From assembly GCA_963510375.1 (NCBI GenBank), contig CAUPES010000001.1:1-64000 (forward strand): DNA of 64,000 bases. The letters run 5' to 3'. A program made the translations under genes and the position numbers. The stretch is from Fastidiosipila sp963510375 (GTDB lineage: Bacteria; Bacillota; Clostridia; Saccharofermentanales; Fastidiosipilaceae). Positions 24,730 to 34,800 of this stretch are shown piece after piece. The notes under the pieces are model-generated. The model did not search any database and was not told the origin of the DNA. It saw only the letters and a program-made list of their open reading frames with translations. Within the stretch, counting starts at the first letter, position 1. Each line of letters begins with the position of its first letter.

Positions 24730-25869
24730 ATGTGGCAAAATAAAACATTAAAAAATGATGCAAAATTCCATTTAAGAAGTAGTTTTAGCATGGGTTTGCT
24801 ATTGTTGTTAATAGTAGCTTCCACAACATGTATAGTTAATTTTCTAGTTGGCAGTAGTACTGGTTTTAATGTTTTTGATGAGGCTATGCGCTTCGTTAAC
24901 AAAATGAATAATTATCAATATCTGGATGAAGAGCAGATAGCTGTAAGTGCACTTGTCTTTTTCTCAAAGTTTTTCAAATTTTCCATGGTATTAGGCGTTG
25001 TAACTTTTTTATTAGATTTATTCTTGTTCCAACCATTTGATATAAGCGTCAAAAACTGGTTTGTCAGAAATAGAGAAATTGCAGATGCTCCAGGATTAGG
25101 TATGACATTTAAGCATTTTGGTGGAAATTTTAAGGACTTATTTTTAGGAAATTTATGGAAACAACTATGGCTCTTTATTTGGAGCTTACCTAGCATAATA
25201 GCTGGAATTGCAGCTGCGCTTGTGATTCTTGATTTTGGTAATCAAGCAACTAGTGGAGATGGTGTAATAAATATTACAGTATTGCATGCTAGTATTTTGG
25301 CTGTTATTTCTATCGTAAGTATTCTCAATGTTTTCTTTATTCTAAACAGAAAAATTGCGTATTCAATGCAAGCATATATTTTAGCTGACAATCCTAAATT
25401 TGGTTACAAAGAAAGCTTGAATTTAAGTAAGAAGATGATGAAAAATAACAAGTGGCATACTATTGGTTTAGTCCTATCCTTTGTAGGTTGGGGTATATTA
25501 GCTGCTGTATTAGCTAGTATCACATTGGGATTGTCTGCTGTAGTTTTAGGAGTTTATACAAACCAGACTTTTGCTGAACTTTATGGTGCATTAAGATATG
25601 TGTCTGTTAATAGAGGGGATGTTACATTAGAAGAATTAGGCTTTATCAAACAAGGCAGTGAAGATTTGGGAAATTCCTATTCAAGTTTTGCTGAAGTTTC
25701 TGGTCAAAATGGTAATCGCATGGTAAGTCAAAATGATATTTTGAATCCATATGATCCTGAGTGGAAGAATCCATATGCTAATAGTAATCCCAACAACTCT
25801 TCTCAGATACAAAACCAAGATCAAAGACAAGATGTTAATGACAATAATGATATTGATGAAGAGCAGTAG
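24730..25869 (+). CDS. DUF975 family integral membrane protein
   Basis: A 379-residue protein with about six membrane segments (first near residues 18-40, last near 240-275). The segment SLNLSKKMMKNNKWHTIGLVLSF followed by GWGILAAVLASITLG and VYTNQTFAELYGALR is characteristic of DUF975. The C-terminal 80 residues are hydrophilic and Asn/Gln/Asp rich. Function of the family is unknown. RBS GGAAAGGA precedes the ATG. It stands alone between clpE-like and tRNA-Lys. Confidence 0.85.
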   Translation: MWQNKTLKNDAKFHLRSSFSMGLLLLLIVASTTCIVNFLVGSSTGFNVFDEAMRFVNKMNNYQYLDEEQIAVSALVFFSKFFKFSMVLGVVTFLLDLFLFQPFDISVKNWFVRNREIADAPGLGMTFKHFGGNFKDLFLGNLWKQLWLFIWSLPSIIAGIAAALVILDFGNQATSGDGVINITVLHASILAVISIVSILNVFFILNRKIAYSMQAYILADNPKFGYKESLNLSKKMMKNNKWHTIGLVLSFVGWGILAAVLASITLGLSAVVLGVYTNQTFAELYGALRYVSVNRGDVTLEELGFIKQGSEDLGNSYSSFAEVSGQNGNRMVSQNDILNPYDPEWKNPYANSNPNNSSQIQNQDQRQDVNDNNDIDEEQ

Positions 25870-25898
25870 TTAACAGATTGTAATAATACACGATTGAT

Positions 25899-25935
25899 AA
25901 GTGAGGTGACCCTATAAAGGTCACCTTATCTTTTA
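25899..25935 (+). terminator. Terminator after the DUF975 gene
   Basis: AGGTGACC pairs with GGTCACCT around CTATAAA, followed by TATCTTTT. Confidence 0.85.
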
Positions 25936-26000
25936 TAATAAAAAGATAAAATCATACCTAAATTGTTGCTGCTATTAATAGCTGAAGTTTAAAGAGTTTG

Positions 26001-26035
26001 AAAAAAAAGCCTATGACTCTAATGTCATAGGCTTT
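26001..26035 (-). terminator. Terminator of tRNA-Lys
   Basis: On the minus strand AAAGCCTATGAC pairs with GTCATAGGCTTT around ATTAGA and runs into eight T. It starts directly past the tRNA CCA. Confidence 0.92.
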
Positions 26036-26037
26036 AC

Positions 26038-26113
26038 TGGTGATCCTTCAGGGGCTCGAACCCTGGGCCCACAGATTAAGAGTCTGCTGCTCTACCAACT
26101 GAGCTAAAGGACC
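26038..26113 (-). tRNA. tRNA-Lys(CTT)
   Basis: Read on the minus strand it is 76 nt with an encoded CCA. The acceptor is GGTCCTT, the D-arm AGCTCAGTTGGTAGAGC, and the anticodon loop CTCTTAA gives CTT, decoding AAG. The T-loop is TTCGAGC. Between this tRNA and the next gene lie about 310 bases of AT-rich DNA in which nothing clear is seen. Confidence 0.96.
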
Positions 26114-26422
26114 GGATATAATGTATATTTTTTAAGTACCAAGATATATTAGTAATTTTCTGATCACATGTCAAGAAGATTTTATTTTGTGTATAGTCTC
26201 TGTGAGTCGTAAAATGGCGAGTCTTAAAATAACCTGAAATTATTTAGGGGAAACCAATCCTATACAATGTTAATTACTGAAACGAAACAAAGTATGATTG
26301 TATGAGCCTATTACATTATTATAGTCTATGATATATTTAATTATAACAATGTTAGCAATGAGATTAACAGTTATAGAATTTAGATCATAATTTCTATGAA
26401 AAATAGTTTAAGGAATTTAATA

Positions 26423-27883
26423 ATGAACGATACAAGCTTAGCAATAATATCTTTTGTTTATATTTTTGCAGTTATTGGAATTTCTGCAATTGTAAAAAAG
26501 ATAAATAACAATGAAGAAATATCTAGAAAAATAATTCACATTTTCGTTGGAAACTGGATTTTGCTATCTCCATTTTTTGAAAATATCTTCGTTGCAGCTG
26601 GAATACCATTTTCATTTATAATAATAAATTTTCTATCAGTGCAATATAATTTAATACCTTCAATGGAGAGGGAAGGAGATAAGAAAAGCTATGGTACAGT
26701 TTATTATGCTATAAGTTTACTTATTCTTACTATAATTGCACACTATACTGGTTTGTGGACTATTTCTATCATAGGAGTTCTAATAATGGCGTATGGTGAT
26801 GGTTTAGCTGCACTTATTGGAGAAAAATATGGTAAAAACTCCCTGAGAATGGAAAGCAGCAAAACAGTCCAAGGAAGCTTAGTAGTTTTAATATCAGCAA
26901 TATTGATCACATTTATAGTTGCTACAATAAACAAGCCCTCTCTAAGTTTAAAACTTATCTTTATCAATTTAGTGATAGCAACCTTAACTGGAATTTTTTC
27001 AATGTATATTGAAATTTCTGGTAAAAATGGATTTGACAATATATCACTACCAATTGGAAGTGGCATCTTTGCTGGTTTGTTAATTCACCATTTTTCCTGG
27101 ATGCAAGTCGCTATAATACTATTTTCTGCAGTAATTTTATATTTTGCATATAGAAGAAATTCTATTAGTCTCACTGGTGCTATTGCAGCGATATTAGCCG
27201 CTCAATCAATTTTTGTGTTTTCTGGCCTAATGGTATATATAAGTTTGATTTTATTTTTTACTCTAGGAACTATAGTAAGTAAGATTAATAATATTAATAA
27301 AGAAAAATCTAACACGAAAAGAATGAAGTTTCATGCTAGAGATTGGAAACAAGTTTTGGCAAATTCTTTACCAGCAGTAGTATTAGCTTGGATTTCGTAT
27401 TTTAATCCTAATCCTAGGTATGCATTATTATCCATAGCAGTATTTGCTGCAGCAAATGCAGATACTTTCTCTTCAGAACTTGGTAAGTTGAGTGAGTTCA
27501 GGGTGTTTAACATTTTAAATGGCAAAACTTTACCAAAAGGTTTATCAGGCGGAGTAAGTGTTCCGGGTTTATTTGCAGGCTTTTTAGGCTCTGCATTAAT
27601 CTCATTGTTAGCAATTTATCAGTTTGCTTTCAAAGGATTTTTAATATCATTTAGTTTAGGCTGCCTTGGTACAATAATTGATAGTATTCTAGGAGTATTA
27701 TTTCAGAAAAAGTACCTGGGAACTGATGGCGAATTACAAGATTTTCCTGTGAGTGAGGGAGATAAACCGATTAAAGGTTTAAGTTTTGTAGATAATAATT
27801 GGATTAACTTAATTACTATAACTATAGTTCCAATCTTGGGACTTTTGATTCTATCTGTTTTGAGTTGCACTAATTTTAATTGA
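26423..27883 (+). CDS. Fused polyprenol kinase (VTE5-like) and DUF92 (VTE6-like) membrane protein
   Basis: A 486-residue polytopic protein with two recognised halves. Residues 1-220 match the dolichol/phytol kinase (SEC59/VTE5) family: RKIIHIFVGNW near the start, then GVLIMAYGDGLAALIGEKYG and SKTVQGS. Residues 235-486 match DUF92 (VTE6-like): AANADTFSSELGKLS, LPKGLSGGVSVPGLFAG and LQKKYLG-like text. Plant VTE5 makes phytyl phosphate and VTE6 makes the diphosphate, so the fusion could phosphorylate an isoprenoid alcohol twice. ATG 26423 is preferred over 26396 because AAGGA lies before it. The gene ends in TGA and overlaps the convergent merR gene by 8 bp. Confidence 0.82.
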   Translation: MNDTSLAIISFVYIFAVIGISAIVKKINNNEEISRKIIHIFVGNWILLSPFFENIFVAAGIPFSFIIINFLSVQYNLIPSMEREGDKKSYGTVYYAISLLILTIIAHYTGLWTISIIGVLIMAYGDGLAALIGEKYGKNSLRMESSKTVQGSLVVLISAILITFIVATINKPSLSLKLIFINLVIATLTGIFSMYIEISGKNGFDNISLPIGSGIFAGLLIHHFSWMQVAIILFSAVILYFAYRRNSISLTGAIAAILAAQSIFVFSGLMVYISLILFFTLGTIVSKINNINKEKSNTKRMKFHARDWKQVLANSLPAVVLAWISYFNPNPRYALLSIAVFAAANADTFSSELGKLSEFRVFNILNGKTLPKGLSGGVSVPGLFAGFLGSALISLLAIYQFAFKGFLISFSLGCLGTIIDSILGVLFQKKYLGTDGELQDFPVSEGDKPIKGLSFVDNNWINLITITIVPILGLLILSVLSCTNFN

Positions 27884-28685
27884 GAACAGCAATTTGTATC
27901 TCAGTCAGATATTCTTCAGGTTTGGAAGTTTGATTTCTATCGATTAAATAACGCTCAATTACTTCTGAGCTCAGTTGTAAATTATTGTATTTTGCAAAAC
28001 TTAAAATTTTTTTGTAAGAAATATCAATATTTTCGTAATTACCTCTGTGACGTAGAATTAAATATTTTCCAGCAGATATAGTTGTATCGAATTTATTCAT
28101 GTCGTTATCGACTAATAGAAAACCTCTGCGATATTCATTATATTTACCATTTCGAACTTTTTCTAAAGGTAAAATCATGCCAAAATCTTTATTGAAAAAA
28201 TAGATAGCATCGTCAAATCTTTGACTCAAACTCGAGAAGGCTAAATCAATTTCATTATCATTAGTAAATTCGTAGTCTAAGTAAATAATTTTACGACTTG
28301 GTAGGATTTCAATTTGAACTTCATCGTAAGTAGAATTTTCGGTAGCATCTTTAAGAAGATTTAAACGATTTATTAGTTCAATCTTCTGATACTCAAGATG
28401 TTTAATTTTTTCTTCAATGTAATCAAGCTCTAGCTCTAAAATTTCTTTTTCTTTGTGAACAGATCTATTTTCTAAGAAAATTTTAATATCCTTCAACTCC
28501 ACACCCAAAGCTTTCATAGTATTAATTACATTTAATTTCCATATATCAAAGATTGAATACATTCTATAGCCGTTGTTTTCTCTCCTTGGTACTAAAAGTT
28601 TTTCTTTTTCATAGAACCTAAGTGTGTCGGTAGAAATATTGAATAATTTGGCTAATTCGCCTATTTTATAGTTTTTCTGCATCAT
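27876..28685 (-). CDS. MerR-family regulator with GyrI-like ligand domain
   Basis: A 269-residue activator of the BmrR type. The N-terminal winged helix has YKIGELAKLFNISTDTLRFYEKEKLL. A dimerisation coil lies at about 80-118. The C-terminal half (about 120-268) looks like a GyrI/BmrR drug-binding domain, with IEILPSRKIIYLDYE and the YLILRHRGNYENIDISYKK segment. It is divergent from a MATE efflux gene with a MerR-type operator in between, so it most likely senses a drug or metabolite and activates that pump. Confidence 0.9.
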   Translation of the reverse strand: MMQKNYKIGELAKLFNISTDTLRFYEKEKLLVPRRENNGYRMYSIFDIWKLNVINTMKALGVELKDIKIFLENRSVHKEKEILELELDYIEEKIKHLEYQKIELINRLNLLKDATENSTYDEVQIEILPSRKIIYLDYEFTNDNEIDLAFSSLSQRFDDAIYFFNKDFGMILPLEKVRNGKYNEYRRGFLLVDNDMNKFDTTISAGKYLILRHRGNYENIDISYKKILSFAKYNNLQLSSEVIERYLIDRNQTSKPEEYLTEIQIAVLN

Positions 28686-28698
28686 TAAAAAATACTCC

Positions 28699-28729
28699 TT
28701 GACCTTGGACCTACTCCAAGCTTTACAAT
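28699..28729 (+). promoter_or_regulatory. MerR-type promoter/operator of the MATE gene
   Basis: TTGACC (28699-28704) and TACAAT (28724-28729) are 19 bp apart, the long spacer typical of MerR-activated promoters. The spacer holds a perfect 6-5-6 palindrome CTTGGACCTACTCCAAG at 28704-28720. Confidence 0.88.
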
Positions 28730-28773
28730 GATTTTATCATTATGTTTAAAAATATAAAAAAGGAAAATTGAAG

Positions 28774-30108
28774 ATGAAAGAAAATTTATTAAAATCTTAT
28801 CTAAAATTTTTAATACCAACTATTGCAACTATGACCTTGTTTTCTAGTTATACAATGGTTGATGGTATTTTCGTTGGTCAAGGCGTTGGTGAGAAGGGGT
28901 TATCTGCAGTTAACTTAGCTATGCCGTATGTGGCATTAAGTTTTGCCATAGCTATTCTGGTATCTGTCGGCGCTCTTAATATTATTAGCTATCATTTGGG
29001 TCGTAACGAGAAAGAAAAAGCCAATGAATTTTTTAGTATGACAGTTGTTTCATCATTGATTGTGGGAATTGTGATTACAGTTAGTTCATATTTGTTTTTA
29101 GATGAATTAATTCAATTTTTGGGTGCTGACGCAGAGATATTTCCTTTTTTGAAAGAATATATTAGGATAATAATAGCTTTTATACCGTTTTATATAATTA
29201 GCTATGTGTTTGAAGTTATGATAAAAGCAGATGGATTTCCACAATTATCTACTGTATTTATGTTGGGGTCAGCTGTTACAAATATAGTTTTAGACTATGT
29301 ATTTATCTTTAAAGTGCAGATGGGGATATCTGGTGCAGCTATTGCTACAGGTTTAGCCCAAGTTTTACCTACTATAGCTTATTTAATTCACTTTTTATCG
29401 AAAAAGTCTAGACTGAAATTTAGTAAATTTGATTTAGATTTCTCTATGTTCATGAAAATACTTTCTTACGGTTTTCCAGCAAGTTTAGCTGAATTCTCTA
29501 CAGGATTTATTATTCTATTGTTTAATAATAAAATAGGTGATTTATACGGATTACATGGATTGGGCAGTTTTTCTGTAATTGCTTATATATTGACATTTGT
29601 AGTTAATACAATGCTGGCAATTAATCAGGCAAGTCAACCGTTATTAGCATATCACTATGGTGCAAAGCAGTATTCAAATATTGGCAGATTAAGAAAATAT
29701 ATGATGATGACTGTAGGATTATTTTCAATAATATTTTTTGCCTTAATTCAGATTACACCAGAGTTTTTTGTTAATGTATTTATTTCAGATTATACGCAAG
29801 AATTTTTAAATTTTTCAGTTAAAGTTTTAAAGATTTTTTCGTTAAGCTTCCTTGTTTTGGGATTTAACATTTGTATTGGTGGATATATGACAGCAGTTCA
29901 TAAGCCTAAGTATGATATGTATATTAATTTATTAAGAGGTTATATTTTGATAAGTTTATTTTTGTTCATTATTCCAGAAATATTTGGTGCAGCTAGTGTG
30001 TGGTATGTTCTGCTGATATCAGATTTGACATGCTTAATTGTATCTTTATATCTATTAAAAGTAGAAGTGAAAGAGTTGAGTTTTCAGGAAAAAGGAGTTA
30101 CAGCTTAG
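28774..30108 (+). CDS. MATE family efflux transporter
   Basis: A 444-residue protein with twelve predicted membrane segments and MATE landmarks: DGIFVGQGVGEKGLSAVNLA near the start, NIVLDYVFIF around residue 170 and NQASQPLLAYHYGAKQ near 285. It exports drugs or cationic metabolites using a Na+ or H+ gradient. ATG 28774 is chosen over an in-frame TTG at 28768 because AAAAGGA is well spaced from it. Regulation by the divergent MerR protein is strongly suggested by the promoter. Confidence 0.93.
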   Translation: MKENLLKSYLKFLIPTIATMTLFSSYTMVDGIFVGQGVGEKGLSAVNLAMPYVALSFAIAILVSVGALNIISYHLGRNEKEKANEFFSMTVVSSLIVGIVITVSSYLFLDELIQFLGADAEIFPFLKEYIRIIIAFIPFYIISYVFEVMIKADGFPQLSTVFMLGSAVTNIVLDYVFIFKVQMGISGAAIATGLAQVLPTIAYLIHFLSKKSRLKFSKFDLDFSMFMKILSYGFPASLAEFSTGFIILLFNNKIGDLYGLHGLGSFSVIAYILTFVVNTMLAINQASQPLLAYHYGAKQYSNIGRLRKYMMMTVGLFSIIFFALIQITPEFFVNVFISDYTQEFLNFSVKVLKIFSLSFLVLGFNICIGGYMTAVHKPKYDMYINLLRGYILISLFLFIIPEIFGAASVWYVLLISDLTCLIVSLYLLKVEVKELSFQEKGVTA

Positions 30109-30179
30109 TTCCAAAAGTTTAGAAATTTGCTACTTTTTAATGTATAGTGATTAAAGTAAAATTTTTTGGAGGTATTTAA

Positions 30180-31574
30180 ATGAATTTACACGGAATCGAA
30201 TTCGATTACAAATTCAAGGCACCACTGGAGCCAGAGTATATTCCTATTAAAGTATGGAATGATGCTTATTTGTCAGGAGCAAAAGAAAATTTCACCGTGG
30301 CAATTGAGAGAAATGATGGCTTAATAGAGGTCGAGAATACATTCATCTATGGAGATGCAGAACATTTTGAAGCAGATGTTATGTATATTAGTAGGTTAGT
30401 AAAGCAGTTAATTTGGGCTAGAGGTGGTTTCAAGATCTATCTAGCAGGTAATGATAAAGTTGCTAATAGAATTAAAGAACAATATTGTGAAGCCGGTGAA
30501 AGAGCATTTGATGTAGATTATATGCAAAGAATTTACGGGGAAAAATTCGAAGTAGTTATCAAGAATTTAGAAGACATGCCAAAAGCTCATTTTGTACCAG
30601 TAGAATCAAGTAACGATTTACACGGTTGCCGTATTGGTTTTGATGCTGGTGGTTCAGATAGAAAAGTTTCAGCAGTTATAGATGGTGAAACTGTTTATTC
30701 AGAAGAGGTGATTTGGTTCCCTAAATTAGAATCAGATCCTCAATATCATTATGATGGCATTGTAGAATCATTTAGAACAGCAGCTTCTAAGATGCCGAGA
30801 GTAGATGGAATTGGTATTTCTTCAGCAGGTATTTTTATTAATGATAGAACCAAAGTCGCTTCATTATTCTTACAAGTACCTGAAGACATTTATGCAGATA
30901 CTGTTGAAGATATTTATATAAGAGCTTGTGAAGAAGTTGCTCCAGGCAAACCTTTCATGGTAGCTAATGATGGTGATGTTTCAGCTTTGGCAGGTGCTAT
31001 GAGTTTAGAAGAGGGTAGAGTCCTTGGTATAGCGATGGGTACTAGTGAAGCTGTTGGTTATGTTGATGCGGACATGAACCTAACTGGTTATTTAAATGAA
31101 TTGGCATTTGCACCAGTAGACTACCAACTAGCAGAAACAGCTGAAGTTGATGAATGGTCTGGAGATTACGGTGTAGGCTGTAAATATTTCTCACAAGATG
31201 CTGCTATTAGATTAGCAGAAAGAGCTGGACTTGATGTTGATCCGTCATTATCTCTAGCAGAGAAGCTCAAAGTAATCCAAGGTTACATGAATGAGGATAA
31301 TAAATTAGCAAATGATATTTTCACAAGTATTGGTGTATATCTAGGCTACACATTGGCATACTACTCGGATTTCTATAATATCGAAGATGTTATCTTAATG
31401 GGAAGAGTTGTCTCAGGTAAAGGAGGAGATAGGATCCTTGAAGTTTGCCAAGAAGTAATTAAAGCTGAATATCCTGAATTAGCAGATAAGTTAGATGTTA
31501 TGCTTCCAAGCGAAAAATTGAGAAGAGTTGGACAAAGTGTTGCTGCAGCGAGTTTGCCAATAATTCCAAAATAA
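30180..31574 (+). CDS. ROK/N-acetylglucosamine-kinase-like protein
   Basis: A 464-residue sugar kinase-like protein. After a 150-residue N-terminal region of unknown role, the ASKHA kinase fold starts at RIGFDAGGSDRKVSAVIDGE (phosphate-1 motif). It continues with GIGISSAGIFIN, VANDGDVSALAGAM and the second phosphate-binding turn GIAMGTSEAVGYVD. The zinc CxCGxxGC motif of classical ROK repressors is missing. It probably phosphorylates a hexose or amino sugar; the substrate is not readable. It lies directly upstream of the EndoS-like gene but is separated from it by a terminator. RBS TTGGAGG precedes the ATG. Confidence 0.75.
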   Translation: MNLHGIEFDYKFKAPLEPEYIPIKVWNDAYLSGAKENFTVAIERNDGLIEVENTFIYGDAEHFEADVMYISRLVKQLIWARGGFKIYLAGNDKVANRIKEQYCEAGERAFDVDYMQRIYGEKFEVVIKNLEDMPKAHFVPVESSNDLHGCRIGFDAGGSDRKVSAVIDGETVYSEEVIWFPKLESDPQYHYDGIVESFRTAASKMPRVDGIGISSAGIFINDRTKVASLFLQVPEDIYADTVEDIYIRACEEVAPGKPFMVANDGDVSALAGAMSLEEGRVLGIAMGTSEAVGYVDADMNLTGYLNELAFAPVDYQLAETAEVDEWSGDYGVGCKYFSQDAAIRLAERAGLDVDPSLSLAEKLKVIQGYMNEDNKLANDIFTSIGVYLGYTLAYYSDFYNIEDVILMGRVVSGKGGDRILEVCQEVIKAEYPELADKLDVMLPSEKLRRVGQSVAAASLPIIPK

Positions 31575-31600
31575 ATTTTGATTAAAAATGATTAAACTAT

Positions 31601-31635
31601 GGGAACCTGTCATTTTGGGCAGGTTTCTTTTTCTT
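31601..31635 (+). terminator. Terminator after the sugar kinase gene
   Basis: GGAACCTG pairs with CAGGTTTC, followed by TTTTTCTTT. Confidence 0.85.
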
Positions 31636-31810
31636 TAAAAATTTCTTTGCTTGCATAACAGCACATGTATGTTCAGATAACTAGCACAAGTTAAAAACTT
31701 TTTCTTGTTTTGATTAGTGCATTATGATATAAATATTTTAAATAATTGAACTTATTATGGAAAATTAGTTCCTATTGGGACTAAAACAATCCAAGAAAAG
31801 AGGTATTTTA

Positions 31811-34800
31811 ATGAGCAAAAAAGTTGGTATGAGGGTTATAACCTCTATATTTGTGTTTGCTTTAGTGCTAGTAGCAACGTTGTTTAATGTAAATGCTGAG
31901 AATAGCCCTAAGGGGGGGAACTATGCAGGAGCTCTAACTAGTGTAAAAGGCTTACAGTTGCCTATCAATGGAGGTTATTACAGATCTTGGCATGATAAAG
32001 CTCATGATCCTAGTAGACCAAATTCAATGCTAGATGTTCCAAAAGAAGTTAATTTAGTATTTGTTTTCCCAGGTGGTGGAGAAAAACCAGAGTTTTGGCG
32101 TGCATTGAAGGAAGATTATGTTCCTGCCATGAATGCAAGAGGTCAAAAGGTTGTAAGAACAATAAATCTTGAAATGGTGTTAAAGGGAGACAAAACTGGA
32201 GACGTTATAAATTATGCTTTAGATGAGTCCACATATGCAAAACGTGCACAACAAATTTATGATGTTTATGTTGCTCAACATGGTGTAAATGGTTTGGATA
32301 TTGACTACGAAAAACACCACACTTTGAGTGCCGATTTTAAAGAACTTTTGAGCGACACAGACATTAATAATGCTACTGGTATTATCAAAGAGTTAAAGAA
32401 AATATTGGATAAAAATAATAAGCTATTTATTTTAGATACTACAATGAAAGCTACTCAGCTAGATAGATTTAATTACGAAAGAGTCAATAAGCTGTTCCCC
32501 AAAGTTAGTGATTGCTTTGATTTTGTCTTGATGCAAGCATATGGACAAAAAGAAGCAGACTTTAATGAGTTCTGGGAAACATATAAACCATATATCAAAC
32601 CTGAGCAATATTTAATTGGATTTTCTTGGTACGAAGAGAATTCTCCAAAGGGCAATCAATGGTTCGATGTACCAGGTTTTGGAGAAGAGTTTTTAAATAG
32701 TAGAGCAGTAAAAGAACATGTCAAATGGCAACCAAACAATGGTGTCAAAGCAGGTGTATTTTCGTATGCTATCGAGAGAGATGGCGTAGCTCATGGTGAT
32801 AATAATATCGTAAAGAGTGATTTCTCAAATAGTGCTAAGTTAAAAGAATTAATGGAAAATTCTAGAGATTATGACTTGCTTACTGAGCAACATATACCAG
32901 ACAAACATTTATTAGAAGAAATTAAATCAAAGGTAGGTCCATACCTAAGAAAATTCAGATTATTTGATGGTGATTTAGAAATTAATAACCCTGAGATTGA
33001 AAGTCTCCAAGGTTTAGAATTAATGCAAAATGTAAAAAGTCTAAGTCTAAATGGACTAAACAAGATCAAAGAAATTAATAAAGACTTGTTGCCTCATAAT
33101 ATTGCTAATGCAATTCCAAAGAGCAAAAATGAGAAGGTGCTTAATAAACTTAAATTAAGTGGGCTTAACTCTTTAGAAAAGCTAGATTTATCAGGATTAA
33201 ATATTGAAACATTAGAACTCTCTGGAGTAGAAGAGTGGAATTCATTACTAGAATTTAATTTAAGTAATAACTTATTAGACTTCCATGAAGGCAGTAAGAA
33301 CAGAGAAGTTTTAGATGCTTTAATAGAGAAAGTTAAGAACAACACTGCTGGAGATGTTTCTTCCTTAACATTATTTGGAAATCAGAGACCAAGATCTTAC
33401 TTTAATCCAGAGCTATTGGCGAAAAAGATTGAAGTTGAAAAAGATTCAGAGGCAAATAGTGTATTTAAATATCTTGAAATTCAAGAAACCTCTGCAGGTA
33501 GAGTTATTAGAAATGAAGATGATTTTAATGCTCTCAAGAAAGAAAGTGTTAATGGAATTGAATTTCTAGCAAAAGATTTGACTTTTGATCAATTCAAGTT
33601 TGATGTATCAAAATTCAATGCCGTAATTACTACTCATGATAATCAAATGTACTCAGACACTAGAAATTCTGGTACTCCAATAATTAATAATAAAGAAGAA
33701 GAAACATACAAGGTAGTCTACTTTGACGATAACAATAAAGTAGTTCATGAACTAAAATATATAATTGGTGCAGAAAAGGAAATTATGCTTAACTTAGCTG
33801 AAAATGCTAAAATATTAGGTGCTCCAATGCGCAATGATGAGTTGAGAGAGTATGGCCCTCACTTGTTTGATAATAAATTAAATGATTACGGAGATGGTAT
33901 ATTTATCTATGATGCTAAGAAAATAGAAGAGAAACCATTCTGGATTGCTTTTGACTTAGGAGAAGGTGCTCAAGTCAAAAAACTTGAGATTTGGAATGCT
34001 ACTAAGGCTAATGAATATATGTTAAAAGATATGAATGCTAAATCAGGAGAACTTTTGGCATTAAAAGAAGCTAATCCTGATGCAAGTAAACTTTCAAACC
34101 GTGAGTATCTAGAAAATGACGATAATTGGGAAAAAATTTATAGTTTTACTGATTCAGGACATTTAAAAGAAATTACGAAAATTTTTGATCAGGTACAGGA
34201 GCATAGAATTTGGAAGTTGAAGATCAATGGAGTTGTATCAAATGATACCTATAGATCACTTGCTCTTTCTGAAATTCGTTTGTTAGGACAACGTGATACA
34301 ACAGTAGATAAATCAGCATTAGAGGCATTGATAAAAACTGCTAAAACTGAAACAGAAGATGTTAAGTGGACTGATGCTAGTAAGGCAGAGTTGCTAGCAG
34401 CTTTAGAAAACGCTGAGAAAATTTTCTCCGATGAAAGTGCAACAAAGAGTCAAGTAAGTGATACTCAGGAGAAGTTGCAAAAGGCTATAGAAGCTTTAGT
34501 AGAAAAGACTGAAGCTGACAAGGAAAAGTTAAGCTATTTAGTTACTATGCTGGATACTTTGGATCTAAGTGACAAGACTGAACAGTCAATAGCAGATTTA
34601 AAGGCTGCAGAGACAAAAGCTAAAGAATTATTAGCTGAAAAATATGCATCTCAAGAAGATGTAGATCAAGCAGAGGAAAACCTACAAAAGGCTATAAATA
34701 ATCTTAAACTAAAATCTGCAGATGATGCCGATAAAGTTGATAAAGAAGGTTTACAAAAAGCTATTAAAGAAGCAGAAGAAATAGATCTAAGTAAAGCCAA

